Shown here one piece after another: positions 1 to 3,730 of a stretch of DNA of 5,195 nt. The notes under the pieces were generated by a model. That model did no database searches. It was not told the origin of the DNA and saw nothing but the letters and a program-made list of their open reading frames with translations. Origin of the DNA: Spirochaetales bacterium. Its GTDB lineage: Bacteria > Spirochaetota > Spirochaetia > Sphaerochaetales > Sphaerochaetaceae. Where the stretch lies: the NCBI GenBank assembly GCA_012800465.1, contig JAAZJI010000016.1, positions 1-5,195 of the forward strand, read 5' to 3'. The position numbers and the translations under genes are program-made. How positions within the stretch are numbered: position 1 is the stretch's first letter; each line of letters opens with the position of its first letter.

Positions 1-1276
1 CTTCCTCCACGACGGGAGCGGGAACCGGGACGGGAGCCGGAGGTGGAGCCGGAACCGGCTTCTCTTCGACCACGACCACCGGTTCGGGCACGACCACCGG
101 TTCGGGCACGACGACCGCGACCTTCTCGGGAGTCGCTCCGATCCGTTCCACGATCGCCGGATCTTCAGGGAGCGTGACCATCAGGGTATAGCCCAGCGCA
201 TTGGCGAACGCTTCATACTGCGCGGCAAGGGGGCTCAGATAGGGAACGGCCAGATCCTCGGCGGGCAGGACGAGCGGCAGGACGCCTATGACGCGGCCGC
301 GGTCGACGCTGACCACCACGCCGCCGATCGAGCGCAACTGCTCTTCGGCACGGACGATGAGGGTGTCGTTGACGATCTTCGCGGTCTCCGGACCGGCGCC
401 ATCGACGATCAGGTCGATGCCCCGAAGGTTCTCGGCCAGGTCGGAGGAGCTGAACACGCCTTCACCGAGATCGGTGAGGACGACGAGGTAGTCCACGTAA
501 TCGCGGGCGATGTCGACGGCCCACTGGGCGTTGTCGAGGATGACGTCGGCGTCAAAGCTTACACCGCGTACCGGTTTCGGCGCCACGATGCCGACGACTC
601 CGACGGTGAACCCGTTGAAATCATAGACCTGATAGGGCTGGAAGAGGAGGTACTCTTCCGCATCCAGCACGTTCGCGGCGAGAGGAAGCGCCTTCTTGGT
701 TCCTTCGAGCCCGAGCTCGATCTGGACCGTCTGCGGCAGATACGCATCATAGCCCAGCTCGTCGACGACCCACGCCGCGGTGAGAGCCGCTTCGGCGGGA
801 ATCTCGCCGACATCTCCGGTGTTGAGCAGCAACCAGTTGTCGGTAAGCTCGCGGCCGGCCTTCAGGGCGGTGGAGAGCTTGGCGATTCCGACTCCGCCGT
901 TCTCGGCATAGATATTGCCCTTCACATCGTTGGTGTGAAGGATGACAAGATCGAACACTTCATTTCCGTCAGCGTTCTTGACGATTGGACTGACTCCATA
1001 AGGATAGACGAGCTCCTCGACGACGGGAACGACTACCTCGGGAACCGGTTCAACCGCCACGGGCGGCATGACGGGCTCGACCACTTCCGGTACCTCTGCA
1101 ACAGGTTCAGGTACAGGTTCCGGTACTGGTTCCGGTACTGGCGGAGCCGGAGCCGGGACGGGCTCAATCGCTGCTGGAGGAATTGGCTCGACGCGGGCTG
1201 TCGCACAGCTCGCGAGCGAGAATGCCAAGAATGTGACCAGCAAAGCCGTCAAAATTGTGCTTGAAAAACGTTTCAC
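1..1276 (-). CDS. Lipoprotein with degenerate 5'-nucleotidase-like metallophosphatase domain (3' end off window)
   Basis: Start is GTG at 1276-1274, preceded by AGAGGAGG six bases upstream; 425 codons are visible with no stop. Residues 1-24 form a lipoprotein signal peptide: KR, a hydrophobic core, then lipobox LASC with lipidated Cys24, so the product is probably anchored in a membrane facing the periplasm or surface. Residues 29-88 are a Pro/Val/Glu stalk. About 107-335 follow the 5'-nucleotidase (UshA-like) calcineurin fold: ILHTND (112-117), NTGD (152-155), GYDA (175-178), a VGVVGIV strand, VVLTDLG and IDLIVDG. The usual metal ligands are mostly gone: NDxHG has Lys119 for His, GNHE is replaced by QTVQ (182-185), the sHlG His is Asp269, and GHxH is GAGP (293-296). 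Only Asp117 and Asp155 remain, so hydrolysis is unlikely. Where a C-terminal nucleotidase domain is expected, another Pro/Val/Glu-rich segment begins near residue 385. A binding or structural role is inferred; the ligand is unknown. Confidence 0.88.
   Translation of the reverse strand, partial: MKRFSSTILTALLVTFLAFSLASCATARVEPIPPAAIEPVPAPAPPVPEPVPEPVPEPVAEVPEVVEPVMPPVAVEPVPEVVVPVVEELVYPYGVSPIVKNADGNEVFDLVILHTNDVKGNIYAENGGVGIAKLSTALKAGRELTDNWLLLNTGDVGEIPAEAALTAAWVVDELGYDAYLPQTVQIELGLEGTKKALPLAANVLDAEEYLLFQPYQVYDFNGFTVGVVGIVAPKPVRGVSFDADVILDNAQWAVDIARDYVDYLVVLTDLGEGVFSSSDLAENLRGIDLIVDGAGPETAKIVNDTLIVRAEEQLRSIGGVVVSVDRGRVIGVLPLVLPAEDLAVPYLSPLAAQYEAFANALGYTLMVTLPEDPAIVERIGATPEKVAVVVPEPVVVPEPVVVVEEKPVPAPPPAPVPVPAPVVEE
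71..106. repeat. Two exact 18-bp tandem repeats in the lipoprotein gene
   Basis: The 18-bp unit cacgaccaccggttcggg occurs twice back to back (71-88 and 89-106), followed by a degenerate partial third copy (cacgacgac). Read on the minus strand it encodes PEPVVV twice (residues 391-402). The unit is a multiple of three, so changes in copy number by slippage would keep the frame and alter linker length. Confidence 0.85.
1103..1138. repeat. Three 12-bp tandem repeats in the lipoprotein stalk
   Basis: Units 1103-1114, 1115-1126 and 1127-1138 differ from one another by one or two bases (for example aggttccggtac and tggttccggtac). On the minus strand they encode VPEP three times (residues 47-58), within a longer Pro/Val/Glu-rich stalk that directly follows the lipobox. 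In-frame repeats of this kind usually make extended, rigid spacers, as in the Pro-rich region of TonB. Confidence 0.85.
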
Positions 1277-1282
1277 GGTTTT

Positions 1283-1290
1283 CCTCCTCT
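1283..1290 (-). promoter_or_regulatory. Ribosome binding site that fixes the GTG start of the lipoprotein
   Basis: On the minus strand the sequence is AGAGGAGG, then AAAACC, then GTG. The near-perfect Shine-Dalgarno at six-base spacing, followed at once by a complete lipoprotein signal peptide (KRFSST... to LASC), makes this GTG the start. No ATG nearby is in frame with the domain. Confidence 0.9.
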
Positions 1291-1325
1291 TGAATTTGCA
1301 TGTCGTTGCATAAATGCGTACTGTA

Positions 1326-1334
1326 ACTATACCA
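1326..1334 (-). promoter_or_regulatory. Probable extended -10 promoter for the lipoprotein gene
   Basis: Minus-strand TGGTATAGT is an extended -10 (TGn followed by TATAGT, five of six matches to TATAAT). The hexamer at 17-bp spacing (TATCGC, 1349-1354) is a poor -35, which fits reliance on the extended -10. The predicted start is near 1319 (A on the minus strand), giving a leader of about 43 nt that includes the ribosome binding site. It lies after the upstream gene's terminator, so the lipoprotein should be transcribed on its own. Confidence 0.6.
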
Positions 1335-1459
1335 CACCAAATTGAAGTGCGATACCGTAATCATCACTTTTTGTGGAACGAAGTCCCCATAAATCTCTCT
1401 TTCATCATCCAAAAAACGGGTAAACTCGCATCCGTCATGGGAAGTTCCGGCGGATCGGC
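1335..1459. other. Noncoding spacer with no recognised element
   Basis: This stretch lies between the terminator of the small basic gene and the promoter of the lipoprotein gene. An out-of-frame minus-strand reading frame passes through it and into the lipoprotein gene, but it has no ribosome binding site and no recognisable domain. I see no convincing operator, riboswitch or structured RNA here, apart from a weak 4-bp stem next to a T-run that I do not accept as a terminator. Confidence 0.5.
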
Positions 1460-1470
1460 AGAGGTTGAAT

Positions 1471-1504
1471 AATAAAAAACCCATAGAGGGGTTTCTACGG
1501 GTTT
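1471..1504 (-). terminator. Rho-independent terminator of the small basic gene
   Basis: In the minus-strand RNA, AAACCCGTAGA (from 1504-1494) pairs with TCTATGGGTTT (from 1487-1477) as an 11-bp stem with one G-U wobble and a six-base loop AACCCC. The stem runs directly into TTTTTTATT. It begins 22 nt after the stop codon of the 56-residue gene. On the plus strand the wobble becomes an A-C mismatch and the tail is interrupted by C, so the signal is directed to the minus strand. Outer arms 1460-1469 and 1507-1516 are also complementary, giving a nested inverted repeat. Confidence 0.85.
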
Positions 1505-1525
1505 CTTTCAATCTCTACATATGAA

Positions 1526-1696
1526 TTACATCAGATCTTTCGGCTTGCGGGCGGTATTACCGGATTTCTCGCAGTATGCCATATGCCGCAGCTTTCCGTT
1601 TTCAAATACCGATTTCATCTTGATCGTCCCGCCCCAGCGGCTGGTCATCACCTTGGTGCCTTCGCGCCGGGCGTTCTTCGATACGCTTCCTGCCAT
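1526..1696 (-). CDS. Small basic protein, 56 residues, function unknown
   Basis: ATG at 1696-1694 is preceded by GGAGGAG with six-base spacing; the stop is TAA at 1528-1526. A promoter upstream and a terminator downstream make it a complete single-gene transcription unit. The protein begins MAGSVSKNARREGTKVM and ends NTARKPKDLM. It has 8 Lys and 5 Arg against 4 acidic residues, a SRWGGTIKMKSV segment (19-30) that could pair as a beta hairpin with KLRHMAYCEK (35-44), and a single Cys42. No signal peptide or membrane segment is visible, so it is probably cytoplasmic. The strong positive charge suggests nucleic-acid or ribosome association, but this is only inference. I do not recognise the family. 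A TTG start at 1711 would place the start codon against the ribosome binding site and is rejected. Confidence 0.82.
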   Translation of the reverse strand: MAGSVSKNARREGTKVMTSRWGGTIKMKSVFENGKLRHMAYCEKSGNTARKPKDLM

Positions 1697-1735
1697 ATGC
1701 TTCTCCTCCAATCCAAACTTCGATTCAACACCCCT

Positions 1736-1764
1736 ACTGTACCCATTTTCGCTCGGCTAGTCAA
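1736..1764 (-). promoter_or_regulatory. Sigma70-type promoter of the small basic gene
   Basis: Minus-strand TTGACT (1764-1759, five of six matches to the -35 consensus), a spacer of exactly 17 bp, then TACAGT (1741-1736, four of six matches to the -10). The predicted start is near 1729 (G), giving a leader of about 33 nt containing GGAGGAG. The -35 overlaps that of the divergent yidD promoter. Confidence 0.7.
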
Positions 1765-1786
1765 ATCCCCTCGCCTTGCATACAAT
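1758..1786 (+). promoter_or_regulatory. Probable yidD promoter
   Basis: TAGTCA (1758-1763, four of six) and TACAAT (1781-1786, five of six) are separated by 17 bp. The expected start is 1792-1794, at or next to the A of the yidD ATG at 1794. No Shine-Dalgarno precedes that ATG, whereas the two single genes to the left have near-perfect ones. Together this suggests a leaderless mRNA. Confidence 0.55.
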
Positions 1787-1793
1787 ACGGTCC

Positions 1794-2072
1794 ATGAAGC
1801 GTTTTCTCCGCCAGCTCTTCCTCATCCCCGTCCATCTCTACAAAGGATTGCTCTCCCCGTTCTTCGGCTCCTCCTGCATCTATCACCCGAGCTGTTCCAC
1901 CTACATGGTCGAAGCGGTGCTGCGCCATGGGATCGTGAAAGGGACGATCATGGGGGTCGCCCGGATCCTCCGCTGCTCGCGATGGTTCCTCGGCGGGGAT
2001 GACCCGGTGCCCGAAGAGTGGTCGTTCAAGGCGATCAAAGACGAGTTCACGCGTCATCGCCGGCGTTCGTGA
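1794..2072 (+). CDS. yidD: Membrane protein insertion efficiency factor YidD
   Basis: The 92-residue product is close to the family's usual length (about 70-90). YidD is a small protein at the inner face of the cytoplasmic membrane that aids Sec/YidC-dependent membrane protein insertion. The N-terminus MKRFLRQLFLIPVHLYKGLLSP is the family's basic amphipathic helix. It is followed by GSSCIYHPSCSTYM (25-38, Cys28 and Cys34, the counterpart of CRYxPTCSxY), the HGIVKG turn (45-50), RILRC (57-61, Cys61) and GGDDPVPE (67-74). A basic tail ends in RHRRRS. ATG at 1794 gives the canonical N-terminus; an upstream TTG at 1776 lies before the predicted transcription start and is rejected. The gene is apart from the usual rpmH-rnpA-yidD-yidC neighbourhood. 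Its last 26 bp overlap the convergent udk. Confidence 0.95.
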   Translation: MKRFLRQLFLIPVHLYKGLLSPFFGSSCIYHPSCSTYMVEAVLRHGIVKGTIMGVARILRCSRWFLGGDDPVPEEWSFKAIKDEFTRHRRRS

Positions 2073-2673
2073 TTCCCCGGACGAACGGGATCAGCACGCT
2101 CAAGGCGCTTTCGTTGTACCCCCCTTCGGGGATGATCAGGTCGGCGTAGACCTTCGTCGGTTCGATGAAGTTGAAGTGGCCCGGCCGGACGACCTCCAGA
2201 TACTGGGCGCACACGCTCTCCAGGGTCCGTCCGCGCTCGGAGATGTCCCGCTTCAGGCGGCGGATGAAGCGGATGTCGTCCGGGGTGTCCACATACAGCT
2301 TCAGATCCAGGAGATTCCGGATCTCCGGGTCGTGAAGGACCATCAGCCCTTCGATGATCACCAGCGGCCGGGGGTCGACGTGCACCGTCTCCTCCCGCCT
2401 GCGGTGGTTCACGAAATCATATAAAGGCATCTTGATGGGAACATACGCCTTCAAGTCGGAGAGGTGTTTATGGAGCAGTTCCATGTCGAACGCATCGGGA
2501 TGGTCGAAATTGAACGCCGTGATGTTCTCGTTGGAGATGAAGGAGGCGGATCTGTAGTAGTTGTCCTGGGGAATGAAGACGAAGTCGGAACAGACCTCGC
2601 CGATCTTCCGTACGATCGTCGATTTCCCCGAACCCGATCCTCCGGTGATTCCGATGATCTTGACTTCTTTCAT
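2047..2673 (-). CDS. udk: Uridine kinase (uridine/cytidine kinase)
   Basis: The 208-residue product, a normal length for Udk, phosphorylates uridine and cytidine to UMP and CMP in cytoplasmic pyrimidine salvage. Visible motifs are Walker A GITGGSGSGKST (8-19), the PQDNYY segment (35-40) with the family's substrate-region Asp37, FDHPDAFD (56-63), MPLYDF (82-87) with the following HRRR, the VIIEGLMVL strand (105-113), the RDISERGR lid (142-149), and VRPGHFNFIEPTKVYADLIIP (162-182). ATG at 2673 is seven bases after the galM stop. The ribosome binding site is weak (GTGAGAG overlapping that stop), suggesting translational coupling. The frame is open up to 2853, but that extension would overlap galM and precede the canonical N-terminus. 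There is no recognisable terminator after the stop, and the 3' end overlaps yidD on the other strand. Confidence 0.95.
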   Translation of the reverse strand: MKEVKIIGITGGSGSGKSTIVRKIGEVCSDFVFIPQDNYYRSASFISNENITAFNFDHPDAFDMELLHKHLSDLKAYVPIKMPLYDFVNHRRREETVHVDPRPLVIIEGLMVLHDPEIRNLLDLKLYVDTPDDIRFIRRLKRDISERGRTLESVCAQYLEVVRPGHFNFIEPTKVYADLIIPEGGYNESALSVLIPFVRGITNAGDDA

Positions 2674-2680
2674 TCCGCTC

Positions 2681-3715
2681 TCACTTTGTCGAAAAAGCGA
2701 ATACCGTCGTATGGCGATACGGCCTGTCGGGGCCGAAAATCGCATTGGGGAAGTGCGCGTTGTTGGGTGAATCGGGATAATACTGCGTCTCGAAACACAT
2801 GCCTGCATGTTTTTGATAGGGCACGCCCCCCTTGCCGACCGTACCTCCATCAAGGAAGTTGCTCGTATAGAACTGCAGGGACGGCAGCGTGGTGAAGATC
2901 TCCATCATCCGACCGCTACCCGGATCATACACCCTCGCCGCCGGTCTGAGCGCCTCCCGCTCATCACTCAACACGAAGCAGTGATCGTATCCGCCCGCTT
3001 CTTCGATCTCCAAACCGACCGCTTTGGGTCTTCTGAAATCAAAAGGAGTGTTTTCAACGCTGAGAACCCTGCCCGAGGGAATCGCTTGATCATCGACTTC
3101 GACATACCGGTCGCAAAGCAGCTCGACCTCATGGTTCAGGATCGTGCCGCTGCCGGCGCCTGCGAGGTTGAAGTAGCTGTGGTTCGTGAGGTTCATCGGG
3201 GTCGCTTCGCTCGCCGTCGCCTCATACTCGATCCGCAGCTGGCCGCTATTTCCGTCAAGCAGATAGCTTACCGTCGCGGTCACGCTGCCGGGAAACCCCC
3301 CTTCGCCCGACTGGGAGGTGATCGAAAGGACGACACCCGGGTTTCCTTCCCATTCGAAGGGCTCGATCGCCCAGAGCCGCCAACCCCAGTTCGAGGAGCC
3401 GCTGTGCAGGGAGTTCGTTCCATCGTTGGCGTCAAGACGGTACGTTTTGTCATCGAGGGTGAAGGTCGCCCCCTTGATCCGGTTGGCGAAGCGGCCGACG
3501 ACCTGCCCGAAATATGCCGGATGTCCGAGGTATTCGAACGGGTTTTCGAACCCAAGGACGACGTCCAGCTTCCTTCCGTCCCGGTCGGGAGCGATCAGGG
3601 ACTGGATCGTCGCCCCGAGGTTGAGAATCCGGACGGTGTATGGCCCCGATTCCAAGGTTATCCTGAAGAGATCCTCCCCTTTTGGAGTTTCAGCGATCCT
3701 CTGAACGTGTATCAT
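2681..3715 (-). CDS. galM: Aldose 1-epimerase (galactose mutarotase)
   Basis: The 344-residue product is a standard GalM length. It interconverts alpha and beta anomers of galactose, glucose and related aldoses in the cytoplasm, feeding the Leloir pathway. Family landmarks in order are LNLGATIQSL (31-40), GRFANRI (74-80), NSLHSG (101-106, His104), NLTNHSYFNLAG (175-186, catalytic acid His179), GGYDHCF (241-247, Asp244) and FETQYYPDSPN (308-318, catalytic base Glu309). These match the substrate-binding and catalytic residues known for the family, so it should be active. No signal peptide is seen. ATG at 3715 follows the purine run GGAAGGGGAGGAG, which fills the whole 15-nt gap after lepA. It is the middle gene of lepA-galM-udk. 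No other galactose gene lies in the window, so its sugar context cannot be read from its neighbours. Confidence 0.96.
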   Translation of the reverse strand: MIHVQRIAETPKGEDLFRITLESGPYTVRILNLGATIQSLIAPDRDGRKLDVVLGFENPFEYLGHPAYFGQVVGRFANRIKGATFTLDDKTYRLDANDGTNSLHSGSSNWGWRLWAIEPFEWEGNPGVVLSITSQSGEGGFPGSVTATVSYLLDGNSGQLRIEYEATASEATPMNLTNHSYFNLAGAGSGTILNHEVELLCDRYVEVDDQAIPSGRVLSVENTPFDFRRPKAVGLEIEEAGGYDHCFVLSDEREALRPAARVYDPGSGRMMEIFTTLPSLQFYTSNFLDGGTVGKGGVPYQKHAGMCFETQYYPDSPNNAHFPNAIFGPDRPYRHTTVFAFSTK

Positions 3716-3730
3716 GGCTCCTCCCCTTCC

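Noticed and set aside
935..1313. Plus-strand open frames rich in Gly/Ser/Thr or Arg/Tyr opposite the lipoprotein
   Set aside because: They are antisense shadows of the Pro/Val/Glu-coding repeats. Their repetitive Gly/Thr composition follows from the complementary codons, and there is no ribosome binding site.
1411..1435. T-run with a short stem on the minus strand as a second terminator
   Set aside because: Only ACGG/CCGT can pair, over a 12-base loop, which is too weak. A convincing terminator lies just upstream at 1471-1504.
1164..1511. Minus-strand open frame of 115 codons running from the terminator into the lipoprotein gene
   Set aside because: It has no ribosome binding site, starts inside the terminator hairpin, crosses the promoter and overlaps the lipoprotein signal peptide in another frame. 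It is noncoding plus a shadow.
1697..1711. TTG start extending the small basic protein by five residues
   Set aside because: The GGAGGAG would then lie inside the coding region; the ATG at 1696 has ideal spacing from it.
1776..1793. TTG start adding six residues to YidD
   Set aside because: It lies upstream of the predicted transcription start, within the promoter, has no Shine-Dalgarno, and would place six residues ahead of the usual MKRF-type N-terminus.
2121..2131. CCCC-TTC-GGGG hairpin after yidD as a possible terminator
   Set aside because: The stem is only 4 bp, no T-run follows on either strand, and the bases encode the conserved IIPEGG region of Udk.
2674..2853. N-terminal extension of udk
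   Set aside because: It would overlap galM by about 170 bp and add residues without family similarity. The ATG at 2673 gives the canonical Udk N-terminus just before the P-loop.
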